NCBI GenBank assembly: GCA_030141605.1
Contig: JAQGDQ010000490.1
Location: 108,072-159,012, forward strand
DNA length: 50,941 nucleotides
Source of the DNA: Tubiluchus corallicola
Lineage: Eukaryota; Priapulida; Priapulimorpha; Priapulimorphida; Tubiluchidae
Direction of reading: 5' to 3'
Shown: positions 1-46,260 of the stretch, one piece after another
Layout of the letters: each line of letters opens with the position of its first letter
How positions within the stretch are numbered: the first letter of the stretch is position 1
The notes under the pieces: model-generated
The model's database searches: none
What the model was told of the DNA's origin: nothing
What the model saw: the letters and a program-made list of their open reading frames with translations, nothing else
Position numbers and translations under genes: made by a program

Positions 1-825
1 GAAACTGTGACGCGAAGTAGAGAAATGTAAAAGAAAGTGAACGAAAAAGAAAAAGAAAAATAAATATTAGGTGATGTAAAAATACAATAAATTGGAGTAA
101 AGTAAAGTAAAATTAACTGAAGTGAAATGAAATAAATTGAAGTGAAATAAAGTAAAGTGAAGTGAATACAATCAAGTAAACTAAAATGAACTGAAGTGAA
201 ATGAAATAAAGTGAAGTGAAGTGAAGTAAAGTAAATTAAGTAAAGTAAAGCAAAGTAAAATAAAGTAAAGTAAAGTGAATACAATAAAGTAAAGTAAAAT
301 GAACTGAAGTGAAATGAAATAAAGTGAAGTGAAGTAAAGAAAAATAAAGTGCCTTGAAGTGAAATAAAGTAAAGTGAAGTAAAGTAAAGTAAAGCAAAGC
401 AAATTAAAAAAGTAAAGTAAAATAAAGTAAAATAAAAAAGTAAAGTAAGGTAAAGTAAACAAAAGTAAATATTACACGTAATGAAATAAAAAGTAAGCAA
501 AAATGAAGCTAAAGCAAAGTGAAATAATATAATAAAAATTATATTTTGATAGAAAATAAAAAAGTAAACTGATAAAATAAAATAATATAATATGTAATTA
601 CATTAAAAAACAAAACAAAGAAAACAAAAAACAAAAAAGAAAATGAATAATATGATCTGGCAGCTTGTGCATTTGCAAAAAATCTTAGATCTTATGTTTA
701 TTACACCAATTAAACATGGCATCAAAGTACAAACATTCCTCTTACACGTGAATTACTTGGCTTCAACTCACTCGGCTTCAAAATCAACTAAGCATGGCTT
801 CATTTTGCAAACATTCTTCTTCCAG
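1..825 (+). other. Emx intron (3' part) with A/G-rich short-repeat array
   Basis: This is the intron preceding the last Emx exon. About 70-530 is a degenerate array built from AAAGT and GAAGT words, and its complement gives a spurious Phe/Tyr/Leu-rich frame. About 540-640 is A-rich. The stretch 640-825 is ordinary intron ending in a polypyrimidine tract and AG. No other gene is visible. Confidence 0.7.
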
Positions 826-1041
826 GTGAAAGTGTGGTTTCAGAATCGTCGAACGAAGCACAAACGAGTGCAAGGCGACGACTGTCTCGACTCACACCTG
901 GAAACCACTTCGACTACACCCACAATCACGCCCATGACCACGCCTTCCGTTCAGAATAATTGCGAAAGCTGGGACGTAGAAAAGACGAATTACGTTGCCC
1001 CAGAATGCGAAGTTTCGAGCATCACGAACAATAGAGCGTGA
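826..1041 (+). CDS. Emx: Emx-type homeobox protein, last coding exon (partial gene)
   Basis: The exon follows a pyrimidine-rich acceptor (ttcttccag) and opens with VKVWFQNRRTKHKR, the C-terminal part of homeodomain helix 3. The intron therefore falls between homeodomain residues 44 and 45, a position known in Emx and several other ANTP-class genes. N51, W48 and F49 of the DNA-recognition helix are present. The TKHKR run matches the Drosophila ems type; vertebrate EMX has a tyrosine at the histidine position. A Thr/Pro-rich tail of about 55 residues follows, ending in SITNNRA and TGA. The rest of the homeodomain and the N-terminus lie left of the window. Emx proteins are nuclear transcription factors patterning head and brain. 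Adjacency to SFXN5 supports Emx over other NK-like or Vax-like homeoboxes. The open frame read upstream of 826 is intron. Confidence 0.85.
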   Translation: MKVWFQNRRTKHKRVQGDDCLDSHLETTSTTPTITPMTTPSVQNNCESWDVEKTNYVAPECEVSSITNNRA

Positions 1042-1055
1042 AGCCATACACGTCA

Positions 1056-1226
1056 TGACGTCATCAAGCGCGGTTTGTCGTCAAGGAAACTCGAGACGCC
1101 ACACACGTGTAAACGCAAACGCACGGAAAACTTCTTTGACGTTTCCTTTTGCCAAAGCGTACGCTTCTTAGACGTTTATTTACTATTAAATTTGGTGACG
1201 TCATAAGGCACAATGTAATGACGTCA
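1056..1226. promoter_or_regulatory. Three perfect TGACGTCA (CRE/ATF) palindromes
   Basis: The 8-bp palindrome TGACGTCA occurs at 1056-1063, 1196-1203 and 1219-1226, just after the Emx stop codon. The last two share the context GTCATAAGGC, which suggests a local duplication. CREB/ATF binding is known for this motif; function here is inferred. Confidence 0.4.
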
Positions 1227-1369
1227 TAAGGCGCAAATTTCAGTGCGTCAGTGCACAAGAAATCCACGTGATGGTGATCAGGCCTAACTAAAACAAGCCA
1301 TTCAAATGGGTGTGCTTAAGCAAGCCAGATGTAAAGATATGCATTCGTAAACATATTCAAAGATAAAAG

Positions 1370-1545
1370 TGTGAACACAACCACACCGCAGAACCAACAC
1401 AGTGTGAACGCAACCACACCGCAGAACCAACACAGTGTGAACGCAACCACACCGCAGAACCAACACAGTGTGAACGCAACCACACCGCAGAACCAACACA
1501 GTGTGAACACAACCACACCGCAGAACCAACACAGTGTGAACGCAA
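1370..1545. repeat. 33-bp minisatellite, about 5 copies
   Basis: The unit starts GTGAACGCAACCACACCGCA and repeats every 33 bp. Copies are nearly identical. Because 33 is a multiple of three, several frames stay open (for example an NATTPQNQHSV repeat), but there is no other sign of coding. Confidence 0.9.
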
Positions 1546-1803
1546 ATTTAGAATTTTTGGTCGTTGCACTATAATCACAAGAATTTTGTAAATAATTTTA
1601 TAGAAATTTTATAAACAATATAAAATGATTTTATAATTTTTATAAACAATATAAAATGATCATATAAGTACGAGAATTTATAATCTTTATTTGCAAGTGT
1701 TGTTTATTGTGTTTTACCTGCATTCTTTACACGCTTACTAACAGTTGACATACGGTCAACTGCAGTTGGACTGACAAAAATTGTGCGTGTGTCACTGAAT
1801 AAA

Positions 1804-2454
1804 AGCTGAATGCACACTCAGCCAAGTTGTACAACATTTCCGCTTTTTGTAACAAAAACCACAACCTGTTTAAAGTTGGCGACACTACCACGCGTTCGAC
1901 TAAAAACGCGCATGTACCAAGCAAAAATCGTGAATGAAACTGGTTTGCAATTTCACTGGTGAATCAAAAGTAGCCTGTTGGTTCAACAACAGTTTGATGT
2001 GTGCCAACATTGTGGAACAATTTGATAGTTATACATCCCAGAAAAATCGTTCACGGATGACTGGTAGCATAATTTAGCCTAAATCAATCCATTTTCGGTT
2101 TCCCGGTCAAGTTGGCAAAAACTGTTATAATTGACACAGTACGAGTCAAAAGACAAATAAAAAGACAAAAAATTTACTCCCCACTTGAGAAGCTATATCA
2201 TTTACTTTTAATCTTGCAACAACAGTCAAATAGCCAAGCTAGAATCACAAAAAATAACTAAAACTAAACTTTCTCCATCCATTAACAAACACCAGCATTT
2301 ATAATGCAAACTTAATAACAAAAACTTCTAAAAAAGGTGACAGATGATAAAATATTAATGATATCAGCGTACCCACTGAATTACAGCTAAACGCTTATTA
2401 AAATCAAAACAAATCTCATAGCAAAGTCAGCATTATGAAACCACACTGGCACAA
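1804..2454. other. Intergenic, nothing recognised
   Basis: Unique-looking A+T-rich sequence between Emx and the trinucleotide array. I see no gene, no clear transposon ends and no tandem repeat. Confidence 0.5.
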
Positions 2455-2932
2455 TTCATATTATCGTCATCATCACCATTACACTCGTCATCGTCGCCTT
2501 CATTATCATTATCATCGTCGTCAACACTATCACCATCATCACCAGTTGCTTTCGTCATCATCATCGTCGTCGTCGTCATCAACAACATCACCATAATCAT
2601 CATCGTCGTCGTCAACACTATCACCATCACCACCGCCACCACCATCGCCATCATCGTTATTACCACCATCGTCGTCATCTCACAATCATGACCATCGTCG
2701 TCACTACCATCACCGTCACCGTAATCACCATAATCATCACCACCATCATCATCGTCATCATCACCATCACCACCGTCATCATCATCGTCCTCACCATCAT
2801 CATCATCATCATCGTCGTCGTCACTACCATCACAATCATCACCACCACCGTCATCATCATCGTCATAATCATCACCACCACCGTCATCACCATCATCGTC
2901 ATCATCATCACCACCACCATCATCATCATTTA
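2455..2932. repeat. CAT/CGT/CAC trinucleotide microsatellite array
   Basis: About 480 bp made of interspersed CAT, CAC and CGT triplets. It produces long low-complexity frames on both strands (Met/Val/Thr/Ile), which are not genes. Confidence 0.9.
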
Positions 2933-3299
2933 CGGGTAATTATAGCCAAAGAGGTTACAAAACAAGGTATAGTAAATTATCCAAGATAAAGTGACCATAC
3001 AAAATGGACAACATAGTACAACACTTAGTGCTAAACTATGATGACACAACAACAACAAATCGTATTGGCACAAAGTAGAAAACTGAGTAGAGTGGGTTTT
3101 GATAGAGGCGACTGCAAAGATCAGTTATGAAAATCATTATAACTACGTTGTTTAAACAAATGAGTATGTCAAAAATTATTTTACGATGTTCATCATCACA
3201 AATACAAATCACAATACTGTTACATACTTGTAGGTATATACATATGTATCACATATACAAGTAAACACACTGTACACTTAAATTAAGTACGTATAATTA

Positions 3300-3523
3300 C
3301 ATATATATAACACATACACACACACACATATATATATATATATGTGTGTGTGTAACACATACACACGCAAATGCTCATGCTCATTCACACGCGCAAGCAC
3401 ACACGTAGGCACACACACACACACACATATATGTAATTATACATACATAATATAAGTATACATGTGTTTACTTGTATATCTGATACATAAGTACATACGT
3501 ATATGTATGTATCCATTTGGCAA

Positions 3524-3558
<35 letters not shown>

Positions 3559-3605
3559 CATATATTTATATATTTATATATATATACATACATACATATA
3601 CAAGT
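3300..3605. repeat. (CA)n, (TG)n and (TA)n microsatellites
   Basis: Alternating AC and TA dinucleotides, including an inverted stretch (CACACA...TATATA...TGTGTG) near 3312-3353 and a long TA run at 3525-3555. The surrounding 3180-3660 is rich in TACATA and TATGTA words. Confidence 0.8.
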
Positions 3606-4094
3606 ATATAATGTGTTAATTTGAGTATGTATTTATGTCAGTACATGTATAGAAAAATTTTTGCAGTTAATTCTGGAACTAATTTTACATATTCGTGTAG
3701 CTCATATACTTAAAAAATATACCAAAGAGCACATCACTGATATAAATATGAGTCTAGCCTATCAAAATAAAATTCGACAGATTTATAAATTCATTATAAA
3801 ACTAATCTAATACTATTGTTTAACATAAACAGGTGAGTTAATTACCTAATGTAAAACATACCTGTTATAATCTAAATGTACCTAAGTAATGAGCAAATAT
3901 ATTACATGTATAATCAATGTTTTTCAAAAAATATTCACATACTGTAACACCGGTTAAATGCAGTTTGTTTGAGATTAACTAACGAATTGGTAGATACCTT
4001 AATTCAGACTCGATAATTGCCTAGAAAACTTAGGGCTAGTTCACATTTAGGCAGTCGCGACAAAGGCATCCGTGTCCTGGAAACACTTTACAAA
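3606..4094. other. Intergenic A+T-rich DNA
   Basis: No gene or transposon is recognised. The words TAGTTCACA near 4034 and GTGTGAACGTACC near 4420 face each other across the GA tract and could be decayed inverted ends of a short element. Confidence 0.35.
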
Positions 4095-4115
4095 AGAGAG
4101 AGAGAGAGAGAGAGA

Positions 4116-4186
<71 letters not shown>

Positions 4187-4212
4187 TGGAGAGAGAGAGA
4201 GATGGAGAGATG

Positions 4213-4247
<35 letters not shown>

Positions 4248-4288
4248 AGAGACAAATAGAGGGAGAAAGAGAAAGGGAGGGAGGGAGG

Positions 4289-4322
<34 letters not shown>
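4095..4322. repeat. (GA)n polypurine microsatellite
   Basis: About 230 bp of almost pure purine on the + strand with a few GATG and GGGA interruptions. Both strands give spurious Arg/Glu or Ser/Leu frames. Confidence 0.95.
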
Positions 4323-4324
<2 letters not shown>

Positions 4325-4748
4325 AGTACGAGAACAAGCTAAACTGGGCACGTTGGTTACGTTCAACTAAAAAAATACGCGTAACCACATAACCGTTACC
4401 ATTTCTGCACCAGCACGAGTGTGAACGTACCATTACGTTACACTAAAAATAGCCTTCCCTTCTTAGAAATCTAGCCAGAATAAGTCTTAACAACTAAGAA
4501 CTTAGCTAAACTAAAATATATTTGAAAACATACAAACAAGAATTAACTTTAAACAACATTACTTTAACATAATTTCAGATTATTTTAAGATGTAGAGTTA
4601 ACAATGGCTTCGCTTGTTATACAGTAACCAGCAGAACCTCAAAAAATGAAAATAAAGACATGGTAATCAACATATTCTACAGATAGCGCCCATTCTTAAT
4701 TACAGGGCAAAAGGTGGAGGCACACTGACCGTAAAAACAAGTCTAATG

Positions 4749-5327
4749 GCACGTTCAGACTAGAGAGTCTTTTCTGTGATGGTTAACTAGCAAGTGTGAA
4801 CAGCTTTGCGAGCTCTCTCACCAGTTTTTGCAAACTCTCCAAAAGTTTTCTTTGATAGTAAGTGCGTGTTGACATTTAGCAAAACTAGCCACAGAACTCG
4901 CTCACAGAGAATTTTCAGAGAGAACTCACTCAGAGAAAACTTTCACAGAGAATTCAAGGAGAGAGAACTTTCAGAGAGAACTTACTCAGAGAGAACTTTC
5001 AGAAAGAAGTCGCTCAGAGAGAACTCTCTCAGAGAAAACTTGCTCAGAGAGAGCTTGCTCATAGAGAATTTTCAGAGAGAACTCACTCAGAGAGGACTTT
5101 CACAGAGAACTCACTCAGAGAGATCTTTCAGAGAGAACTCACTCACAGAGAACTTTCAACGATAACTAACTCAGAGAGAACTTGCACACAGAGAACTTTC
5201 AGGGAGAACTTGCACACAGAGAACTTTCAGAGAGAACTTTTAGAGAGAACTTGCTCAGAGAGAACTTTCAGAGAGAGTTAACTCAGAGAGAACTCACAAG
5301 AGAGAAAACTCTTTAGTCTGAATGCGC
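4749..5327. mobile_element. Putative MITE with inverted ends and a minisatellite core
   Basis: The left end GCACGTTCAGACTAGAGAGT and the right end ACTCTTTAGTCTGAATGCGC are imperfect inverted repeats of about 20 bp. Between them, about 4890-5305 is an array of AGAGAGAACTTTC and AGAGAGAACTCACTC modules. No transposase is encoded and I could not identify a target-site duplication. Confidence 0.5.
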
Positions 5328-5329
5328 AG

Positions 5330-6100
5330 TAAGTCAAAAAAATGATAGAGCCGAATGTTAAAGAATCTATAGAACTGAACTATGTCTAGCTTTAGCAACT
5401 TGGTCAGGCAAGAACAATTTTCCAAGCCAAAACTTGCCATTCAGAAGGCAGCTAGAAAGGAAACAAGAGGCTACTAAAATCAGAAACATTTCCTAATTGT
5501 TCAAACACCCACGCACGAAAAAATTCCATCTCCAAAACAGGATGAAAGTGATTACGAACGCTTGTTCACTAGTAATTACAAAATGAGCCGTTAACTCCTT
5601 CAGGACCGTAAACGTTTGCTGCGTTTTAGATGGCTTCATCAGAAACTTCTCTCACTAAGCAACAATTACATGATATTTGACAATTTTTGTAGGTTTCTAC
5701 TCCTTATACAATGGATTTGCATGCAAAATTACATGTGAAATGCATTTGCTTGCCTTAGACAAATTAAAAATCGATTTTTGATGAAAAAATTGAAAAAGGC
5801 TTTCAGTAACTGCAGTGTTTGCACTGCAACAATGTATCGTTGTGTGAAATCGGCTAATGCAGAAAATTTCAACTACTCAGACACAACACTCTGATACACT
5901 TTGTCCTTAAGTCTACTCTATTTTCAAGGAGAAATTCCTGTTAAAAGACGAAACGACCTTTATTTGTACTTGACTGATCGGTAGGTTTTTCCTGGAGTAG
6001 CAGCAGAACACTGCACATGGGCTGTAGCAAGCAGGTGATCAATAAAATAGTGTGTACGATCAGGCAAGTGTGCACCAGACTAAGCTACTCAATAGGCTAA
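5330..6100. other. Intergenic, no gene seen
   Basis: Mostly unique sequence. At 5591 TTAACTCCTTCAGGACCG resembles the TTAA-flanked end of a piggyBac-like element, but no matching partner end was found nearby. Confidence 0.3.
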
Positions 6101-6119
6101 GTCGGAGTACCTGAAGAGG

Positions 6120-6305
6120 GCATGTTTTTCTTAACTTTATCTAATTAAATCACTTATAAATGTTTAAACAAATAGCATGATTGGATAGCCGAGATTCTCG
6201 TGAATAGAAAAGGGAGTGTTTTTCTTAATTTATACAATCAATCATTTGTAAATGTTTAAACAAATAGCATGATTGGATAGCCGAGATTCTCCTGAATAGA
6301 ACAGC
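6120..6305. repeat. Direct repeat of about 90 bp, two copies
   Basis: The stretch ending in TAGCATGATTGGATAGCCGA GATTCTC occurs at about 6125-6205 and again at about 6215-6298, with small differences in the leading part. It is a simple local duplication. Confidence 0.7.
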
Positions 6306-6881
6306 ACCTATATAGTAATAATTTAGTTACATCTGTGCTCATACAGTAGCAGAAAAGTCGTAGGTCTTATAAGACCCATTTTGAAATGTGTGATCCTGAA
6401 GGCGTTAAGGCGTTCACACTAATAACGTCTGCAATACAGACTGTTATAAAATGTGGCGATGCCTACTTCAACAAATTTCTCAAAAATTATAAAGAACAAT
6501 TAGCATTAAAAAACATGATATGTAAATATGGAAACAGCATCCTCACACCGCTAACAAACTGGTCTCTATTAAAGGAAAAGACAAGCCATTTACACGTTGG
6601 GTTTATTTTATTGTTGTCACTTAATTTTGAAAAATATAACAAAAAAATTTGCAAAAAACTCTTTATAAAGCATAAAGTTGATTTACGCTACCACGGTATG
6701 GAATTTTAGGCGCAACCGTTCACTTGAAAGTTATGATGTCACTAGAGGATTTTGTGACTTTTCGTGAGTGTACGCTGCTTAAATTATCTGCAACAAACTT
6801 CTGCAGTTTATCAAATAATGTTTGTGCAGAAATAACAAAAAATTGGTAATTTTTGTAAACAGTACTATACTTGTGACAGAA

Positions 6882-7180
6882 GAATGACATCATTGGTGGA
6901 AAAATGGACGTTAAAAAGGACAGCGCGTAATGAAACGATGTCGACTTCAAAGTGAAGAATGACATCATTGGTGGAAAAATGGACGTTCAAAATGACAGCG
7001 CGTAATGAAACGATCCCGACTTCAAAGTGAAGAATGACGTCACTGGTGGAAAATGGACGTTCAAAATGACAGCATGTAATGAAACGATCTCGACTTCAAA
7101 GTAAAGAATGATGTCATTGGTGGAAAAATGGACATTCAAAATGACAGTGTGTAATGAAACAATCCCTACTTCAAAGTGAT
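6882..7180. repeat. 75-bp tandem repeat, 4 copies, at the SFXN5 3' end
   Basis: Units start at 6882, 6957, 7032 and 7106 with GAATGACATCATTGGTGGA and end in CGACTTCAAAGTGA. The array lies directly past the likely SFXN5 poly(A) signal. A degraded extra unit sits at about 9122-9180. Confidence 0.85.
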
Positions 7181-7186
7181 TTTATT
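7181..7186 (-). terminator. Candidate SFXN5 polyadenylation signal (AATAAA on - strand)
   Basis: TTTATT on the + strand reads AATAAA on the coding strand, 194 bp past the SFXN5 stop codon. It is the first canonical signal in that direction and lies at the edge of the 75-bp array. Confidence 0.45.
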
Positions 7187-7379
7187 AATTACGCGAGGCG
7201 CTTATCACGCTTTTAATAACAAATGCTCATAACATTTTCCCCAAACTTTGAAATAGCCCAACTTGCCAGAAGGCTTGACCTTTCCTTTAATGTACCACGC
7301 GCAAGCACCAGAGAAGTCTAACAGTACAAAAAGCATTATTGGAGCTCATAGAAAATAATAATAAAAGCGCTATAGAAAA

Positions 7380-42850
<35,471 letters not shown>

Positions 42851-43136
42851 AGTTTGTTTCGAATTCAGTTAAAACAGAATGACGAAAATGACTGTAAGAT
42901 TCTAAAATATTTAGTAATTATAACAGCAAAGTTCTCCAGCTACAACTTGCAGCATCTCGCATAATTAGCAAATGAACGGTTTTCGTTGTTGTCGTTAGGT
43001 GGCAGGGCGATGCGCGTGTACGTTCGCGTCCGTTTGTGGTACTGTACCAAATTCGTGTCATATTTTCATTAGGGTTTTGTGTTCTTGTTTTTAGTTTCTT
43101 GTAGTATTTTACATTAAGAATTCTTATTAGATAAAA
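42851..43136. promoter_or_regulatory. Bidirectional promoter region SFXN5 / CYREN-like gene
   Basis: 286 bp separate the two divergent start codons. The centre (about 43000-43050) is relatively CpG-rich (GCGATGCGCGTGTACG, TTCGCGTCCG) in an otherwise CpG-poor region, as in a shared promoter. No TATA box is evident there. Confidence 0.6.
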
Positions 43137-43237
43137 ATGACTGCAAGAAAACGAAAACTGCCTAGCTGGTTCAATTCAAAAAGCAAAAATGCAGATGCAA
43201 GGCGTGAGCAAGAAACACAGTCGATTGTTGAAACTAG
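43137..43237 (+). CDS. CYREN: CYREN-like exon 1
   Basis: 101 nt encoding MTARKRKLPSWFNSKSKNAD and 13 more residues (ARREQETQSIVET), ending in a split Arg codon AG|A. Donor GTATGT. The ATG has an in-frame upstream context AAAA-ATG-A. Confidence 0.8.
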
Positions 43238-44863
43238 GTATGTAGTCTGTACAGAAGCACAGATTTTTGCTTTTTTTAATAACTATTAATATTATGTTCC
43301 TATAAGTCCCATCTTACAAGAGACAATACATTAAAAGCTTTACTTGGTTTTAGCAATTCGAGTAAAAGAGCATTACTTGTAAGTTTTTTAATAATTTTGC
43401 GGTACTATGATGTTAGTAGCTGTAACTGTGTGTATTCCACATTAGTACTTTGTGTACCAAGGGTATTTCATGCACCAGAAATTTGACTATTTCTGAAAAA
43501 ATGCAGGCGATGCAGATTTGTATATTGAAAGAAAGAGGAGAGATGAAGAAAGAGAAACTGGGATATCAGCATACAGTTTATATGATGTTGCAAATTATTA
43601 AGATTGGTCATCGTTGTTGATTTTTTAGCCGTAAATGTTTATTGATCATGATGTCGCATTGATTCGTGTAATTGATGTTTTAATTTTTTGGTTTTCTGTG
43701 TTAGAACTAAAAGACGATCAAACCGTGTTGTCAGGACGGTGGATTATGTGCTAAGTGAACAAGAATTACTAGAACTAGCTAAAGAGGTCTTACAAGAACA
43801 GGTATGGTGCATAAACTTTTTATCATAGTAACATGTTCTTGCTAGAAAGGTTCTTACATGGATGTACCAGAGAATATTTATGTCATGATACAGTCATACT
43901 CTCTTTACATAACATAAACAACATGGATTATACATACATATATATATATATATATATATTTCTAGGCATTAGTGTTGTAACAATGTTTTACTTTTTATTA
44001 TTTTTTATAGAATTTATTATTGGCATATACATTATACTGCAATGACATACATGCAACAAAACAACAACAAAATAAAAAAGTACAAAACAAAGCTATTACA
44101 TTATAACTATAGAGTCAAAAAACACACACATAACATATAACATTAATATAATTTTAGTATAGATACAGTTAGGGTATCATGAAAAAATAAATAATGTTAT
44201 CAGCATTTACAGGTTAGTATTATTTACTCCTCTTCTTAAAACACTTAAAAATGTAATGGGAGACTATTTTGGTTATATCACAGTCATTAACCACCCCCCA
44301 CCCCCACCCCCATTGCGAATTTTAGCTTTTTGTTATCGTTCAAGTTAACGAAATTGCTACTGATGCATGCTATATGCGTTTTCTTATGTTTGAAATAAAT
44401 TCCGTGTCGTATAATTGTTTGCACGTATCGCAAACTAGCCGATTTATTTCCTCCGAACATACCGAGACTTAATGAATCATCTGTGGTAATAATTTGGAGA
44501 TCGGTAGGAAAAATTGTCTTCTGAGCTGTTGCCTATTGCTTCTTTTACATTAATGATGAAATGTTGTTTTAATTTTTAATATAGGCCAACGTTAAAGATG
44601 CACCAAACACAGAATTGTTAACGCATTGCTCCACAGATGGCAGCACCGAAGAAAAAGACAGTTTTACTTCTAAACGAAAAAGTTGTAAACTAAGTGACTC
44701 GAGTGATAGTGGTGTCAAAAAAACTAAAGATACTCAGCAGAACGCGGAAAGTGCAACGGCAACAAGAAATCTCCGTCGGATGTCTGATTCGCAGAAGAGC
44801 GGAAGCGGCTCCATACGGCAAAAACACAAAACCGATATGTCATTTCTCGATGAGATCTTTTAG
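43137..44863 (+). CDS. CYREN: CYREN/MRI-like Ku-binding regulator of end joining, 3 exons
   Basis: Exons 43137-43237, 43705-43801 and 44585-44863 splice with GT-AG sites and consistent phases into 158 residues; human CYREN is 157. Three features match the family. An N-terminal Ku-binding motif RKRKLPSWF spans residues 4-12 (compare the LPSW/LPxW motifs of CYREN, APLF and WRN). A middle block RTVDYVLSEQELLELAKEVL spans 44-63, where CYREN has RTVYCMNEAEIVDVALGIL. A short acidic-aromatic C-terminus SFLDEIF corresponds to the XLF-like Ku-binding motif ending REIF in CYREN. Between them is a low-complexity Ser/Lys-rich linker. CYREN binds Ku70/80 and modulates non-homologous end joining. Overall similarity is low, so assignment rests on motif order, length and gene structure. 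Confidence 0.75.
43238..43704. other. CYREN-like intron 1
   Basis: 467 bp of A+T-rich intron; nothing recognised in it. Confidence 0.7.
43705..43801 (+). CDS. CYREN: CYREN-like exon 2
   Basis: 97 nt encoding TKRRSNRVVRTVDYVLSEQE then LLELAKEVLQEQ; acceptor CTGTGTTAG, donor GTATGG, exit phase 0. Confidence 0.8.
43802..44584. other. CYREN-like intron 2
   Basis: 783 bp of A+T-rich intron with a (TA)n tract at about 43930-43962 and a C-rich run at about 44291-44311. Confidence 0.7.
44585..44863 (+). CDS. CYREN: CYREN-like exon 3
   Basis: 279 nt including TAG, beginning ANVKDAPNTELL. A Ser/Lys-rich linker is followed by NLRRMSDSQ and the C-terminal MSFLDEIF. Acceptor TTAATATAG. No canonical AATAAA is evident close downstream. 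Confidence 0.8.
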   Translation, partial: ANVKDAPNTELLTHCSTDGSTEEKDSFTSKRKSCKLSDSSDSGVKKTKDTQQNAESATATRNLRRMSDSQKSGSGSIRQKHKTDMSFLDEIF

Positions 44864-45024
44864 TGTTGTGGGTGGTGAATTTTTAAAAATGATTTTTTAC
44901 GTAATTGAAGAATCAAGAGTGTGGAGAAAATGGTGGCAGAGAACAAAGACAGTTGGAACTTTTTAGTTCGCGTTTGTTGTGCAATGTGCAAAGGCTGCAT
45001 ATACAGTAGGCGCGCCGCTTAATA

Positions 45025-45533
45025 CAGGGATGAGAATTTTCCGCGGAATTCCGAGTTTTTGAAAAGACCAGTAGTGCCATTTTTGTAAATCGCGTAAATT
45101 CGTTGAGAAAATTTTTACGGACCCAATACATTATTTCACAAGCTGACCACTAGTTGGCAGGCCGTCACTTTGTTTACATCACGTACATCAGTGTAACCAC
45201 GCGTATATCTCTATGTATAAACATATAGAATCAATTGTGCGGAGTTATTTGAGTCAATTGCAGACAGTTTTTATATACTTTTGCATAGGAGCGGCCAGTA
45301 GTTAGGCGTTTTTGAGACAATTAGGTATCATGTATCCTTGATAGTTGGGTATTTTAAATTATGCATGAAACAAGGTAACTGATATTTTAAGTCCACTTAG
45401 AGGCTCTCTATGGTCACAAAATTGCAATTTGTTGCTGGCTCCAAGGGACCTTTGCCCCCCAACCTTTGCCTAGGTGGCTCCCAAACCCCCAGCATGTTTC
45501 AGAGTTTTTTGCGATTTGTCATTCTCATCCCTG
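45025..45533. mobile_element. MITE family B, copy 2 (inverted)
   Basis: Ends CAGGGATGAGAAT and ATTCTCATCCCTG with a perfect 6-bp duplication TTAATA at 45019-45024 and 45534-45539. Matches 16870-17530 in reverse. It lies about 160 bp past the CYREN-like stop codon. Confidence 0.85.
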
Positions 45534-45539
45534 TTAATA

Positions 45540-46120
45540 GACTCACCGTGGGACCGAAGTGTTTTGACCCAATTAACCGACTGAACCTATTAACCGATGG
45601 GTGTAGTATTACTGTTATAGTAGTATAAGTCACCAGCTTACTATGCACTGCAAAGGTTTTTAATCAATTTTAGGAACGAACTAAATCCTAAATTCCTTTG
45701 TGCAGTTAAAAATTAGAAAAAAATATTTTAAAATGTTAATTTATATAAGTGAATTAGCAATAAGTTAAAAAGTATGCTTTTCTAAATCACAGACTTTTCT
45801 AAATCCGTTTATTTGCAAAAATTTCAATAATGCCTTCAAGGTCAGCTGCTTCATTTTCTCGCAAAGAAGTTGGCCCACAAAGTTCTCGTAACTATAAAAA
45901 CGTTGAAAATCTGTTGCTGTGCGTGACTAGAGTAAAATGATTGGTGTAGTTGGTGCGTTAAAGTCGGTTTATTATAGTGGTTATATGCTGATCATCATTG
46001 TTTATTGAGTGACGTGTGGAACAGCCACGATGGGTATGGCAAACTATCAAGACTTGATTTAATAAACTACACATTTATTAAACAACAACCACATGGTAAA
46101 TATAAGAGGATAGTAATGCC
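45540..46120. other. Intergenic, nothing recognised
   Basis: A+T-rich unique sequence without a recognisable gene. Confidence 0.4.
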
Positions 46121-46129
46121 AGCCCTCCG

Positions 46130-46260
46130 TCTTCAAGCGTAGCAGCACCAAAATTGTGAAATGATTTACCAATTTGCACTCTTAAAATCAGTAATGTTCA
46201 AAAGTTCAAATCATTCCTCAAAACTTATTTTTATAAAGAAGCCTTTTTATTTAATTAGAA
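46130..46260 (+). mobile_element. LINE RT C-terminal remnant
   Basis: In one + frame the sequence reads AAPKL, stop, NDLPICTLKISNVQKFKSFL and KTYFYKEAF. It is the LWNxLP..FKxxLK signature, with the Trp codon turned into TGA. Inactive fragment. Confidence 0.65.

Larger units (their letters stand above)
1042..1803 (+). other. Probable Emx 3' UTR
   Basis: After the Emx stop the sequence stays relatively C+G-rich to about 1280, then runs through a 33-bp minisatellite. The first AATAAA on the + strand is at 1798-1803. If used, the 3' UTR would be about 760 nt. This is inferred from the signal only; a nearer variant signal could be used. Confidence 0.4.

Noticed and set aside
643-825. Open frame running into the Emx exon from 643
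   Set aside because: It has no homeodomain sequence before VKVWFQ, and 826 is preceded by a polypyrimidine tract and AG at the family's known intron position.
1371-1574. Peptide-repeat genes over the 33-bp minisatellite
   Set aside because: Open frames occur on both strands only because the period is a multiple of three.
2433-2939. Met/Val- or Ile/Thr-rich frames
   Set aside because: They are translations of the CAT/CGT array in several frames.
5591-6709. A piggyBac-like element starting TTAACTCCTTCAGGACCG, with a 107-codon frame at 6386
   Set aside because: I found no matching second end and the frame shows no transposase motif I recognise.
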